A stretch of DNA of 64,000 nt from Meloidogyne chitwoodi (GCA_015183035.1 JACZZP010000014.1:1860001-1924000); one strand, 5' to 3'. Counted from the stretch's first letter, positions 1 to 12,529 are shown. The notes: a model not told the origin generated them from the sequence alone. Program-made: numbers and translations.

Positions 1-499
1 ATTAAATTTAAAAAAAAAAATTATTTTAAAAATATTAAAAGTTAAAAAAGAAAATACTATTTGTGGTGTGGACTCTGTGATTTCAACGGAGAGGGTCAAA
101 CACAAAAACAACGAAGACAGAATTATGTGACCACATTTTATTTATTTATAAAAATAAAATGGCCACAAACAAAACGGGAAAAACAAACAAATATTTTTAT
201 TTTTAATTTAGATTATTTATTTGCTTTTATTTAAATAAAAAAATCGAAAAGGGGGGATTACCTAGACACAAAAATAAAAATTAAATTAAAAATAAATATT
301 TTTAATAATTTAAAAAAAATAAAAAAATAATTTAATAAATTTAAAACACCCGAAAAAATAAATAAAATTAAAAAAAAAATAAAATTAAATTAAAAAAATT
401 AAATTTAAAAAAAAAATATTAAAAATAGAGAAAGACATATATTAATTCAAAAAATAAATTTAAAAAATTACAATTAAAAAAACCTTTTTTTAAAAATAA
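1..499. other. AT-rich flank, no gene seen
   Basis: Downstream of the SLD5 stop codon on the minus strand. The stretch is almost entirely A/T with a few GC islands around 60-180 and near 250. No open frame with recognisable protein similarity and no RNA gene was seen. It may hold the SLD5 3' UTR and poly(A) region. Confidence 0.5.
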
Positions 500-2237
500 T
501 TAAAGTAAACAAACATCTGAATTTTCCAATAAATGTTGTATACAATTGAAGGGTAAAAAATGTCGAGTTCCCTTTTCTAGCTTCAAAAGAATTTCAGAAT
601 TTGGATCTGCCATGTTTGTTATTGGAATATCTTCTAACTAAATATTTTTAAAATTAAAATAAAATTGTTTTTAAATTTAAAGACGTTTTGTCGCTAAAAT
701 ATCTATTTTTTAAATATTTCACCAAATACTGAACTAAAAATTCTGATTTTTTTCTTGAAAATAGCTAAGACCTTTAGGAATGTCTGTACAAAATTTCAAA
801 ATTTTAGGTTTTCATTTTTTATATTTTTCATAAACGAAAGTCTTAACAATATGCGCCCAAACGTCTCCTTTAAAATACATACAATTATAATGTTTTTCAG
901 AATTTTTAAAAATAAAATTCTGATATTTTTCAGAATTTACAAAAATAAATTCTGATATTTTTCAGAATTACAAAAATAAATTCTGATATTTTTCAGAATT
1001 TTCAATTAAATAAATTCTGATATTTTTCAGAATTTTCAATTAAATGTATTTTTCTGACTGAAAAATCAGAATTTACAAAAATGTATTTTCCTGAAAAATA
1101 CATTTCAGAATATACAATAAAATAAAATTTAAAAAAATACCCCATCCTTCAGTACTTCAATAAAAACTCTAACTGTTAAATCATTTTCATCACAACTTTC
1201 AGTAATAGGCAACCATTTGATACTTGCAGGTATTTTTAAAAGAAAACTTTCATCAAAAAGTGTTTGATTTATTTTTAATAATTTTTTTGTAAATTCTAAT
1301 TCTCTAAAATCTAATAATTCTGAAGAATTTATATTACTCTTTCCTTCTTTTAATTTTTCCAAAATATTCTTTAAACGATCAGAGTGTTCTTGTAATATTT
1401 GGGCTGGATTTTGTTCTATTTTTAAAAGACGTAATCTAAAAAATTAATTTTAAAAATTAAAAACTTTTTTTTTAAATTTTTTAAAGAATTTAAAAAATAA
1501 TTTATAATTTTTTGAATTTTTTTCGATTCACAAAAATTTTAAAAAATCGAAAATAAAATATTTGAATAAAAAAATATATTTTTTATTAAAATTAAATTAA
1601 TTAAAAAATAAATATTTAAAAAAACCTTAGATATGAATTAATTAAATATTCAATTCTGCAAAGCTCCATTTTATGTATTGAACAAACCAAACTTTTTTTA
1701 TTTGGATTTCTTTCCATTATTCTTTCAATTAAATTTTTTTGTGAAATCATTTTGTCAACCAAATCCAATTTTTCTGGCAAAAGTTTGGGTGAAACAGATT
1801 CATTTAGAAATGTTTGGGTTAATTCTTTTAATACCTAAAAATTAAAAAAATAAAAGAAATAAAAAATGAAGGTAAAAAGAGTTTCATAAAATTAAAAAGT
1901 CATTCTTTTTAAAAGTAAAAGTACTCAAAAAGAAAATTTTCAACAAATAAACAAAACCCTTTGGTAGTAATCACCAAAAGGCTTTTTATGAATCTCAATC
2001 TAGTAAAAAAGGAATCACAAAAAAGTTTTAAAAGACCAGAAAAGGTGTCTCAAAAAAGAATTCTAAACTTCCATTCTCCCCTAAAGAAAAGAAAACCTCA
2101 AGTGGAGTCAAAAATTCATCATCAGAAACATCATTATTCTCTCCATTTTCTACTATTATTTCATCAACATTATTCAAATGTTGAACAAAATCTTCAGAAG
2201 AAGTTGAAGGAATATTCTCATCAAATCCATTTGACAT
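500..2237 (-). CDS. sld-5: DNA replication complex GINS protein SLD5 (GINS4)
   Basis: GINS (SLD5, PSF1-3) links CDC45 and MCM2-7 in the replicative CMG helicase, in the nucleus. Four exons on the minus strand: 2237-2097, 1834-1626, 1435-1141, 637-500, giving 260 residues in one frame (human about 223). The N-terminus is acidic and ends in LTPLE. The next exons carry the helical A domain, with SIHKMELCRIEYLINSYL and RLRLLKIEQ aligning to human SIHQMEMERIRYVLSSYL and CRLMKIE. The last exon has the B-domain end, with LEKGTRHFLPF against human LEKGSQHLIRY. All junctions are GT-AG. The last intron is filled with a short tandem repeat. Family assignment is firm; the symbol is by orthology. Confidence 0.9.
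895..1080. repeat. Short tandem repeat in SLD5 intron 3
   Basis: About five copies of a roughly 37-bp AT-rich unit containing TTCTGATATTTTTCAGAA, a partial palindrome. It lies in the last SLD5 intron. The unit repeatedly creates CAG trinucleotides after T-rich runs, so it resembles a ladder of decoy 3' splice sites. It is a local relative of the TTCTGATTTTT motif scattered across the window. Confidence 0.7.
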
Positions 2238-2751
2238 TTATTCTAAAAAGTTTTCAAAAGAAAGAAAAAGTAAAAAAATAACGAAAAACGAAGAACCTAA
2301 CAATCCAAAAATCTCTCATTATTTACTTTTTTTCTTTGCTCATTTTAATATATACTATTTCGTGGGAAACCCAAGTAGCCGCGGGTAAATAATATTCGAG
2401 GATAAAGTAGTCGCGGAATGATTCAAGTGACTAGAGATAAAGAGGAAAATAGAGACTAATTTAAATAGAGAGTTTGTCTTTTCTATAATTCTGGTTTTTC
2501 CGGTATTTGATTAATTCTGGGTTTTCCGGAAGTTTTGTATTTGATTAATTCTGGTTTTTCTCTATGAAAATTGTGTTTTAGCTTTATATAAATTTCAATC
2601 ATTCCGGCAAGTTTTATTTATTTTATAAGAAAACACAACAACAAATATAAGCAATACAAACACATATAGAAACATAGTAAAATACAACAATTATTATGTC
2701 AATGATTTCCTATATTTATTTCTCACCAATTCCTTGATTCTTTCTCCTTCT

Positions 2752-3332
2752 TTAGTTAAAGGCATGATAGATAATAACTCCGAAAAAAATGTAGCAGCAA
2801 CCAATAAAAATCAAAATGATAATCCAAATGATTTGATATCGAATTTCTTCATCAATACTCTTCCTTTCATAAAAAATGTTGTCATCACTTTCGATTCTAC
2901 GATACTCGTTGTATCTCAAATCTTCAACTTTCTGCTTCGAATTATTCTTCATTAACTAAAAAATAATTAAATTTTATTTAAATAATTTAGTTTTTATTAC
3001 CATTTCAGCCTTTTGGGTTTCATTATTATTTTTAGTTTCGGTTGTTGTTGCAGTTGTTGTAGTAGCCATAGAAGAGATCGAAGTCGATGACAACACATTC
3101 TTAAATTAAAAAATAAATTTTTTAAATTTTTTCTCATTCTTACCTTTTCATTATCATCTTCCATATCAACTTTGATGTTTATTCCTTCAGTTTTTACTTG
3201 TTCAATTAACTGCAACAGAACAACAATGGAGATAGCCAAGATAAACTTTGTCTTCTTCCAATAATTGTTGTTGTTGTTGAGAATAATTGACTTCATTGGA
3301 GTAGATAAAAACCAGAAGAATTGAGTTGACAA
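2752..3332 (-). CDS. Orphan two-TM membrane protein, 163 aa
   Basis: No family recognised. Three exons on the minus strand, 3332-3144, 3099-3001 and 2955-2752, all phase 0 with GT-AG borders and a continuous frame. Residues about 29-43 (KFILAISIVVLLQLI) form one hydrophobic segment. A Thr-rich linker (TTTTATTTETK) and a charged stretch follow, then a strong second segment near the C-terminus (QIIWIIILIFIGCCYIFFGV). The first segment could be a late signal sequence, which would make this a type I membrane protein. It lies between SLD5 and the CABIN1-like gene on the same strand, about 515 bp and 333 bp away. Confidence 0.55.
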
Positions 3333-3664
3333 GATGATATAGAGTTTGTTTTAAATAAACTTAATTTATTGGCTTTTATAACCTTTTGAAGTTTTAGCGT
3401 AATTGTTCTGAAACAATAATTCTGATTTTTGTATTTCTGAACAATAATTCTGATTTTTGTATTTCTGAACAAGTTTTAAGTTTTTTGTATTTTGAATTGT
3501 TTCTCTGTTATTTTTGGTGTTCTGAACAAGAATTTAATACTCTCTAAAAAAACTAGTCACATGAGTCTCAATAATATGACTCAAATAGAGATGCAGCAAA
3601 TATATAGTCAATTTATTTAAATACAAAAAAATCATTTTTTAATAAATAAAAAAATAAAAATATC

Positions 3665-6600
3665 TTAAGATTCATATTCAGCAACCTTTTTCTTTAAAAA
3701 TTCTTCCAAATTTCTTTTTGAAAGACAATTAATTCCAAAATTAGCATTAGTAAATATTTTTATATCTTTATTATTTTCAGCATTTAAAATTTCATTTATT
3801 GCCATTTTTATTTGGCAATAAATTAAAACAAAATGTATAGATTCACTAGATTGTTGTTGTAATAATAAACCTAATTCATTTGGTTGAAGATTTGCTGTTA
3901 ACCTAATTTTTTTTAAATTATTTTTTTTTAAATTTCCCCTTTAAATTCTTAAATTAATTAATAAAAACCTGACCATCTATATCGAATCTTCAAATCCCGT
4001 AATCTTTCATTTTGTTCAGAGTCAAAATTATTTTTTGGTGTTTCGTCTGAATCACATTCCATAGCTTAAATTAAACAATTTTTAAAAAAAAAATATATTT
4101 TATTTTTATTAAAAATACAATTATTATCCATTAATTCCACTTTTTCTTTTTGTTGTTCTGCATCAATTCTTCCAAAAATCCATTTAAATAAATCAAACTG
4201 AGATTTTTCTAATTCGGTATTTTTAATAAAAGAAAAATCATTTTCTTCAGCTGAATTATTTATTTTTTGACTGAAAAATTAAAAAAAAATTTTTAAATTA
4301 AATTAAAAAAACCTTTCATTTTGTTTAAAATTTAGAATAAATTCTCCATCAAAATATAATTGTAAAATTGATAATGCTCGATGAGAACCCAATTCTGCAG
4401 CCATTTGGTGAATATACAAATCTGTTTCGATTGAAACATTTTTTGTTGTTAAGTTGAGAAATGTTGAACTCCAGCGAATATAAACTTGTCTAAAAATATA
4501 AATTAATCAAAGAAAAACAAAGAAAATACAATAAAAAATAAATGAATATTAAGACAGTAATTAATTCTATTTTGTATTTCTGGGGTTTCTGAAAATAATA
4601 ATTCTGATTTTTCCGGAAAGTTTTGTTTTGTATTCTGACTTTTAAGGAAAGTTTTGTATTAATATAAATCTGATTTTTCCAGAAATTTATGTACTTAAAT
4701 AATTCTGATTTTTCCGGAAAGTTTCGTATCAATTAATTCTGAGTTTATTGTATTTTATTTTTCAGCAAAAATGTATTTTAATCTCCGATTTTTTTAAATT
4801 TAATAAGGCAACAAACCCTTTCTCCCATTAGAATTTTATTAAACAAAACTAATTAATTATTTCATAAATTAAAAAAATAAACCTAAAAACTTCTGCTTGT
4901 CCCAATGTTAGGCCAACATTTTTCTTTTCACAAACAAATTGAAGAAATTTGAATAAATATTCTGATAATTTCCAATTTTCATTTTTTGAAGCATTCACAA
5001 ATTTTTCAATTAAAGGATTAAAACTAGTCAATTCTTCTATCCATCTATAATTAATTAAATGGTCTAAGCTTCTATTATTTAAAGAATTATTTGCCAATCT
5101 CATTAATTTTGTAAACTAAAAAATAATAAAAATTAATGAAAAAAGATTGGTATTAAAAATTCTGATTTTTCCGGAAAGTTTTGTCTTTAAATAATTCTGA
5201 CTGTTCCGGAATGTTTGTTTATCTAAAAATTCTGATTTTTGAAAACTTGTATTTTATCCGTAAAAATGCATTTTAATCTCTCCGGAAAGTTTTATTTATT
5301 CTGATTTTTTCTCTTATTTAAATAACAATTTAAAAAATACATTCCAAGCCCAAGATTCAGCAATATTAAAATATTTGGGACTATTTTGCACTCTTTGAGA
5401 ACGACGAAGTGATGAATCATTTTCATATTCCTCTCTATTATTTCGTTGAGATCTTTGTTTGTATTTTTGTCTTAATTTTGTCTAAAAAAATAAAAAAAAT
5501 TTAAAATTAAAAGAATATTTTTTTAACTGTAATAAGTTAAAGGGTTCCTTTCCCCTCAAATTTTAAATCTAATAAAATCCCCATAATTTATGTCTCAAAT
5601 GTTCAAGCACCATTTATAAAAGAATTTAGTACCAACTTTCCCTTCAAAATTAAAAAAAATATTTGTTTCCGGAAAACACGTCAGTAAAAAAACAGAAAAG
5701 AAAAAAGCAAAACACAAAAATACATTAAATTTATTTTTTTGTGTTTCATTCATTTATTTTTAATGTTTCACTGAAGTATAATATTTTCCGGAAACCTATG
5801 TTTTTAAGTTATTTTAATGTTTCACTGGCGTATTTTCCGGAAAAGTTTTAAGTTTAATTAAAATTGTTTCATTTATGTTAATGTTTTACTAACGTATTTT
5901 CCGGAAAGTTTTAAGTTTAATTAAAATTGTTTCATTTATGTTAATGTTTTACTAACGTATTTTCCGGAAAAGTTTTAAGTTTAATTAAAATTGTTTCATT
6001 TATGTTAATGTTTTACTAACGTATTTTCCGGAAAAGTTTTAATTTTAATTAAAATTGTTTCATTTATTTTAATGTTTTACTAACGTATTTTCCGGAAAAG
6101 TTTTAAGTTTAATTAAAAAACCTTTTCAGCCCAACTAAGCGGTCTTCTAATATTATTATTTAATAATTTTGGAGTATTATTATTAAATTTATTAAAATAA
6201 TATTCATCTTGACTATGTGTTTTATTTGTTTTTATTATATCTTCTTCTTCTTCAATAATTTCAATATCTGATGATGAAAATGTTGTTCTATTATTTTTAT
6301 TATTTTCTGAGTTTATTATTTTTCCATTTATTTGTTCTATTAATGATTTTTGTAAATTAATACAATTTGAGTCTTTTTCTGAAAATTTAAAATTAAATTA
6401 TTTGAGTCTTAAATTTAACCAGTTGAGTCTGAAATAATTTTTTAAAGTCTGAAATATTTTTTAAAGATAATTCCCAATTTTTTTTAATTTTTTGAACAAA
6501 ATAATCCAAAAATTTAATCATTTTTAGCCCGTAAAAAATTTAAAAAATCCCAGACTCAAATAGATCAAAAATTAATTAAAAAAAACCTTGAAATTTGTTA

Positions 6601-9600
6601 CAATTTTTATTTCTATCATTAATAATTTTTAAATTATTATTTTTGTTTATTGTTGGTGTTGAATTTTCCTTTAAAGTTGTTTGTGTTTGAGTTTTTTTTT
6701 CAGTATTATTGGTGTCCATATAAAAAACAATTTTTTGTTCAGCAAACTGTGCAAAATAAATTTTATATTTTTTAATTAAAATAAATAAATTAAAAAATAA
6801 ATTTTTAAAAATTTATTTAGGCTCAAAAATAAATTATTTTAATTTTTAAAAATATTTAAAAATTTTAAAATATTCCAAAAAATTAAAAAATAATTAATTT
6901 TAAATTAAACCGACAGAAGAAAAATGTTCAATTCGGTCAAAAACATTGCACAAACAAATTCCAATGTCTTCCATTCTTAAAAATAAATTAAATAAATTAA
7001 ATAAAAATTAAAAAACCTCATATCATTTTTCAATTTAATTTTTAAAGGAGAATATTTAGGCAATAATAAATCTTCATTTAATATTAAAGCACTTGAGAAA
7101 AGGTTAAATTGAAAGAATTTATTTGATTTTTTAATTATTATTTGTTCAATTTTATTGAGAAATTGGTGAAACTAAAAAAATTAAAAAAAAAATATTTTTT
7201 TAACTTGTATATTAAATCAAGGTCTATTTAATTCATCTTTCCCCCGTTGGAACAATTTTTCTAATTTTTTTCTATGAAAGTATAAAGTTTAAAAAACAAA
7301 AGTGTCCGAAAAGGTCAGGTAATACAAATCGAGAATTTAAAAAAAATCCAAAAAGTTGCTAATGTTTAATTTAATAATTAATATAAGCAAAGGATTTTGC
7401 GGTACTTACGTATTATCCCTAAGCACTTTTGCGGACTTTTTTTTGCGGACAAATTTATATATAAATAGATAATTTGAATAATAAAATCTTATTTAATTTT
7501 TAGTCTATTTTTTATTTATAATGAAAAAATAAATTTTATCCGCAAAAAAAAGTCCGCAAAAGTGCTTAGGGATAATACGTAAGTACCGATTTTTCTCAAT
7601 TTTATATAAAAATAACAAAAAAAATTGGAAAAATTGTTTTTTTTTTAATTTTAATTTTTAAAAAAGAGGGGTTATTTAATTGGCAGGCCGACACTTCCGG
7701 AACGACATTTCCGGACCAACGCTTCTGGACTCAAACTTCTGGTCAAAAACTTGGATATATATTTAGTACCATGTTACAAAGTTGTTGAATAAATTATTAT
7801 ACCAATTGGTCCTTTAATGAGGGAAATAAACTAATTTCTTTGTAAGCTTTTGTGGGCGTCCGGAAATGTCGGTCCGGAAGTGTCGCTCTACCATTTAATT
7901 ACATTTTTTCCCTCTAAATAAACTAAAAAACTTAAAATAAATTAAAAAAAACCTTGTAATTATCCAATTTAATCGTCTCTATTTCTTCTTTAAAAATTTG
8001 ATTATAAAATTGTTTCCAAAAAGGAAAATTATTTAAAATAAAAGAATAAATAAAAAGGCCCAATTCGTGTTTTGGATAAATTTTGAATATTTTGTTGAGT
8101 GTGAAAGAACATTCTAAAAAAGAAAAAATTAGTTAAAAATAAAAAACTTTAAAAATTAAAGAAAAAAGTTTGGCTTGAATAACTCACAAAAATTAAGAGA
8201 ATTATTAAGCCTGTTCCCCCCAAAGAATTAATTCAAAAATTTAAATTATTTTTTAAAAGTAATTATTTATTAAAAAAATACGAGAAAGTATGAAGAGGGT
8301 TCCCTCAAATAATTAAAAATAAAATAATTTTTTAAAAATAATTTAGAAAAATCAAAAGGGCTATAAAGACTATACCCTCTTACACTAAATTAAATTTAAA
8401 AAAATACCAAGAAAGTTTTGTTCACAAAAATGGACTAAAAGTAAAGCTTCCAGAGTTCTAATTTCATCTTCACAATGTCCAAAACAGAAACGAGCAGAAT
8501 GCCAATCTGACTGTTTAAAGGCTGTTATTCCAGCAAGAAACCATAAATCTTTTAATTCTGGGTGAATACTTAAAGACTGAAAAATAAATAAAATTAATTT
8601 AAAATAAAATTAAAAATATTTTTTCCCACAAATAAAATAAGAGAAAACCAACACCTATTGGACCCAATGTCAATTTTTAAAAAATTAAAAAAAAGAAACA
8701 ATTAAAAATAAACCTGAATATAAAAAGGAAGAGGATTTTGACAAATTCCAATCATTGCCAAATTAATATTAAAATATATTTTGGCCATATCAGAATGAAT
8801 TATTATAGAATTTTCTTTATTTTTGTCTTCCTCTTTTTTTGACCAATTAAATCCTTCCCAGTTTTTTATATAAAAATTCTGCATTATTGGATGGCTTAAA
8901 ATTAAAATACAAATTGAAGCAGTCTTTTCATACTCTCCTTTGGATAGGTGAGAAAATGCTTCTTTAAATTGTTCTTTTATTTCTGCTTCCTTAAAAAATT
9001 AAATTTTTTAAATTAAAAAAATTAATTTTTAATTTATTAAAAAACCCTATGGACAGCAAAAAAATCTAAAAAAAATCTAAAAAAATTCTCAACGATTTGT
9101 ATTGCAAAAATAGTGCCATTTTAGATATAAACAATTTTCAAATACATGAAAAATACAAAAATAAAATTAAATAAAATTAAATAAATAACCAATTTAAATA
9201 TCTTCTCGCCGTGTTAAAAACAACCCACATATTAATTGAATTTGAAGAAGAAAATAGGAAAAAAGACCCTCCTTCTAATTGTTAAAAATAGGGTATTTTA
9301 AAAGGTTAGAAAACCTTTTTTAGATTTGTTGAAAATTGTAGTAACAAAAATTGCCAAATTTTGACCAAAAAATTGCCAAATTTTTAACCAAAAAATTGCC
9401 AAATTTTTAACCAAAAAATTGCCAAATTTTTAACCAAAAAATTGCCAAATTTTTAACCAAAAAATTACCAAATTTTCAATAAAAATATTTCACTTAAAAA
9501 AATTAAAATTAAATAAAAACCTGTGTTTCTCTGGATCTTTGATTATTATTATTACTATTTCCTTCCAATTCTGACCATTCATTTTCAACAAAATTAGAAC

Positions 9601-10512
9601 TATTTGAACTACAAGAGGATAAATCAGACATTTCATCATTTTCTTTTTCTTCTTCTTTTTCATAATTAATAACAGAAGAATATTTAAAATAAAAATTATT
9701 ATTTGAATTTGAACTTTCTTCAGCCTGTTTTTCTTCATTATTTGTTGAATTTATTATTATACAATTATTTGTTGTAGATGAAAGAACTTCATTTTGTTGA
9801 CATAATTCTTCTTCTTTGTCTTCGTTTGATGAGGAGGAAACTTTAAAAAAAATTAAAATTTAAAAAAATGTTGAAATTCAAAGGCCTAAGGCTACCAAAC
9901 ATTCTCAAAAATCTATTGAAACAATGGAAAATAAAAGAAGAATTTTACGAGAAAGGAAACTCTATTGAATAGCCAAAATTCTCCCAAAAAATTCTCTATA
10001 TCCTTCACTATAAATTGGGGAAATTCTTGTAAAATCTATAATTGTGAAGCATTATAAAGCTTAAAATAAAGAAATTAAATTTGATTTAAAAATAGAATAT
10101 ATCAATCAAACTTTCGAAAATAAACATTTCTAGTCTTAAACGACAAAGAAAATCCTGGTCTAGAAGAAAAAAAACTCAGAGAATGTTCAAAAAATGCTTG
10201 GTGGTCTTGACCATGAATACTTTAAAAAAACCTCAGGCCTAAAGACCAGCACCATCTCTATCAACTTTAAAAAAACAAAATAAACTAACTATTGCCTGAA
10301 GATTGTGAATATGATGAAGAAGGCTCTGACACTTGAAAACGAACCTTTCTAGTCGATTCTTTGTGTTTTGAAGATCTTTGAGTCGAATTTTGAGGCCCTC
10401 GATTGGTTAGAATTGGAGGAAATACATTTCTTCTAATTTTGAACATTTTACGTTCAACATCTTTTCTATCACGGATTAATGACATTTCTGTTTCTCGCAT
10501 TTTTGAAAACAA
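3665..10512 (-). CDS. TPR protein resembling calcineurin-binding protein CABIN1
   Basis: CABIN1 is a tetratricopeptide-repeat scaffold of the HIRA H3.3 chaperone complex and a calcineurin/MEF2 partner in vertebrates. Fifteen exons on the minus strand: 10512-10290, 9840-9521, 8989-8714, 8576-8408, 8113-7953, 7171-7017, 6975-6915, 6746-6587, 6378-6122, 5481-5341, 5115-4883, 4489-4313, 4270-4119, 4064-3974, 3902-3665. They keep one frame for about 937 residues. After a charged low-complexity N-terminus come helical repeats (KDLWFLAGITAFKQSDWHSA, LLLVHFCEQNFLECSFTLNK) that follow the order of the human N-terminal TPRs, then an Asn-rich acidic linker and RRSQRVQNS, matching human RRSARVRNT. The C-terminal half of vertebrate CABIN1 (over 2,000 residues) is missing. 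Two donors (GTCGGT at 6914, GTCAGG at 3973) are unusual but needed to hold frame. A divergent TPR protein of another family remains possible. Confidence 0.55.
5765..6115. repeat. Tandem array of a ~64-bp TTCCGGAA-bearing unit
   Basis: Five near-identical copies of a unit running from TTTTCCGGAAAAGTTTTAAG through AATTGTTTCATTTATG to TGTTTTACTAACGTA, with a more diverged copy at the left edge. It lies in the intron between 6122 and 5481 of the CABIN1-like gene. The palindrome TTTTCCGGAAAA sits once per unit. Single copies of the same palindrome occur in many other introns and spacers here. Confidence 0.85.
7401..7587. mobile_element. MITE-like element with ~49-bp terminal inverted repeats
   Basis: Left arm 7401-7450 (starts GGTACTTACGTATTATCCCT) and right arm 7539-7587 (ends AGGGATAATACGTAAGTACC) are near-perfect inverted copies around an AT-rich loop of about 90 bp. 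The arms include the motif GCGGAC with an A/T run between two copies. No coding capacity. It lies in the 7953-7171 intron of the CABIN1-like gene. Target-site duplication not clear. Confidence 0.75.
7682..7892. mobile_element. Second MITE-like element, ~35-bp inverted repeats
   Basis: Left arm 7682-7717 (GGCAGGCCGACACTTCCGGA...) and right arm 7858-7892 (...TCCGGAAGTGTCGCTCTACC) are imperfect inverted copies with about four mismatches, around a loop of about 140 bp. Both arms carry two CCGGAA blocks. It sits only about 95 bp from the previous inverted repeat, in the same intron. Confidence 0.65.
9345..9480. repeat. ~25-bp tandem repeat in intron
   Basis: About six direct copies of a unit containing AAATTGCCAAATTTTTAACC, the first and last diverged. 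It lies in the intron between exons 2 and 3 of the CABIN1-like gene (9520-8990). No function suggested by sequence. Confidence 0.85.
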
Positions 10513-10763
10513 AAAAAAATTGAAAATAAAATGTGTAATTTAAAAGTATAATAAAGCAATAAAATTAGGCTTTTTTAAAAAAAACAAAAGTTAAAAAATA
10601 TAATTTAATTGCAAATTTATTTAAATAAATAAAAGTCATATAATAAATTAGTTTGTTGTATATATTTAAAAAAGTCAAGTGAGCAAGTCATTTTGAGATT
10701 CGAATAAAAATAGGCTATACCAGTATCACAAAAAATCACCAATTCAAAAAATTCTTCTTCCAT

Positions 10764-12529
10764 TCACATGATCAAACATCTACGCGCCGGAGGTGGCGTC
10801 CTCCTTTGCATCGTTTCCTGCGGTTGCTCCAAATTAGCCGCAATTGGCAAAGTTTGTGGAGGTGGCTTTAAATAAAAATTAAATGAAAATATTCTTTAAA
10901 TTAAAAATAAAACCTGAACAGTTGCTAAAAGCGGAGAAGAAATTGATCGCGACATTGTCTGAATTCCTAATTGTTGGCCAGGTAAGTGAATTGGTTGCTG
11001 AAGTTGAGTACCAGGAATAAGAAGAGGATTTAACACCATTGTCGGTTGCAAAACAGTCGCGCTCGTCGAAGCCTGTGGTTGTGTCTTTAATTATAATTAT
11101 ATTAAAAAATTCTTCAAATTAAAAAAAAACCTGTTGAATTAAAGTGACCGATGGAGGAGAAATCAGTTGAGAACTTGTCTGCTGTCCCATTTGTTGTTGG
11201 CTAAGTATGTGTGGTGATTGTTGCATATTTGTAGGAGGAGGATGTGTAAAAATAAGAGGAGCTGTCGGTTGAATCTGTTGTTGTCCAAGGCCAATCTGTT
11301 GAGAGGTTGAAGGAGTGTTTGCTTGTGATGTCTGAATAATAATATTAAAGAAAATTTTAAATTAAAAATAAAACCTGAATTAAAGGAGCCGATGGAGGAG
11401 GTGGTTGACCTGAAGTCGGAGGCTGAGATGGTTGACCTGAAGGCGGAAAATTTGGTAGTCGTTGTGCCTGAAAACATGTATAATTTAGACCAAAAATTGT
11501 TTGTTAGAGGTTTTGAAATTTTAAATTTCATTGAACCGATTTAAAATACAAGTTCTCAGAAATTACAAAAAATTGCTTTTAAACAGCCTAAAACTAGCAT
11601 TCAATTTAAATTTTATTTTAGATAAAGCTATGAATAAGCAGTCTCAGAATTTGAAAATTTTAATATTTAACATATTACCTAAAAACTAAATTAAATTAAA
11701 ACCAATTGAGGCCTATTCAGCTGAAATTTTTAAATGAAAAATAACCTGAAGGATTGCGTTTAATTGTTCGACAGTCCGATCTGTGAACTCTTGAAATTTT
11801 GTATTAAGCTGATTAACAGTCCTATTTGTGAACTCTTCAAATTTACGATCAGCTATAGTTTCTAACCTCTGACTTTCATATGTGAAAAGGTAATATAGGG
11901 CCAGGAAGAAGAAACCAGCAAGTCCAATTGCTATGGAAATGAAGGTAGACGTCGTGTTTGCATTATGTTCAGACATTCCTGCTTTCGTTTGTTTCACAAT
12001 TGCTTCAACTATTTGTGTATTGAACTCCTAAAATGAGCAATAGTTTTAAAGTTTTAAATAAAAAATTACATTAGTCAAAGCCTTAGAACAAATGATTGTT
12101 TGATTTACAGTTGGCTAAAAATTATAAAAATATTAATTTTTGTATGCTGAACAAAAGTTAATTGTCATATTAAGATGCACCCCAAAAGTTTCACGGTGAG
12201 ATCTCAATTGAAATTAGTTTCCTACGAATCTAGATGTTAAGAACAAAACACAAACTTGCGTAATAAGTTAAAACAGAGATTCAAATAAAATTAACTCAAA
12301 AATTAGTCGTATTTTTAACCTTAAAGAAAAGTTACACAAAACACCAAAATTTGTAGGAATTCGATCCAAATCAGTTCTTTTTAAGAAGTAGAGGTGCATC
12401 CTAATATTATTTTTAAATAAAAACCTCTTCCAGTTTTATGTTTTTTTTAGTATTTTCCATAAGAATTACAGCTAAATTGCAAAGAATAAAGAGCGATAAC
12501 ATCCTAAAAAACTTAGGTGGGAAGTTCAT
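10764..12529 (-). CDS. Orphan single-pass protein with coiled N-region and Pro/Gln-rich tail
   Basis: No family recognised. Minus-strand exons start at ATG 12529 and all seen junctions are phase 0. Order: a signal-like segment (FFRMLSLFILCNLAVILM), a short linker, one strong TM segment (FISIAIGLAGFFFLALYYLF), two degenerate repeats (EEFTNRTVNQLNTKF, QEFTDRTVEQLNAIL) with N-glycosylation-like NRT and coiled-coil character, then four exons of Pro/Gln/Ser/Thr-rich sequence (for example PPSGQPSQPPTSGQPPPP) ending RRTPPPARRCLIM and TGA at 10764. Exons used: 12529 to about 12427, 12111-12072, 12028-11744 and smaller ones at about 11470-11376, 11342-11132, 11087-10915 and 10865-10764. The tail is low complexity. 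Divergent neighbour of the next gene. Confidence 0.5.

Noticed and set aside
895..1080. Possible CRISPR array (regular repeats)
   Set aside because: Direct tandem repeat without unique spacers, in a eukaryotic intron.
1961..2281. 106-codon plus-strand frame
   Set aside because: Antisense to the SLD5 first exon, whose minus-strand reading fits the GINS family.
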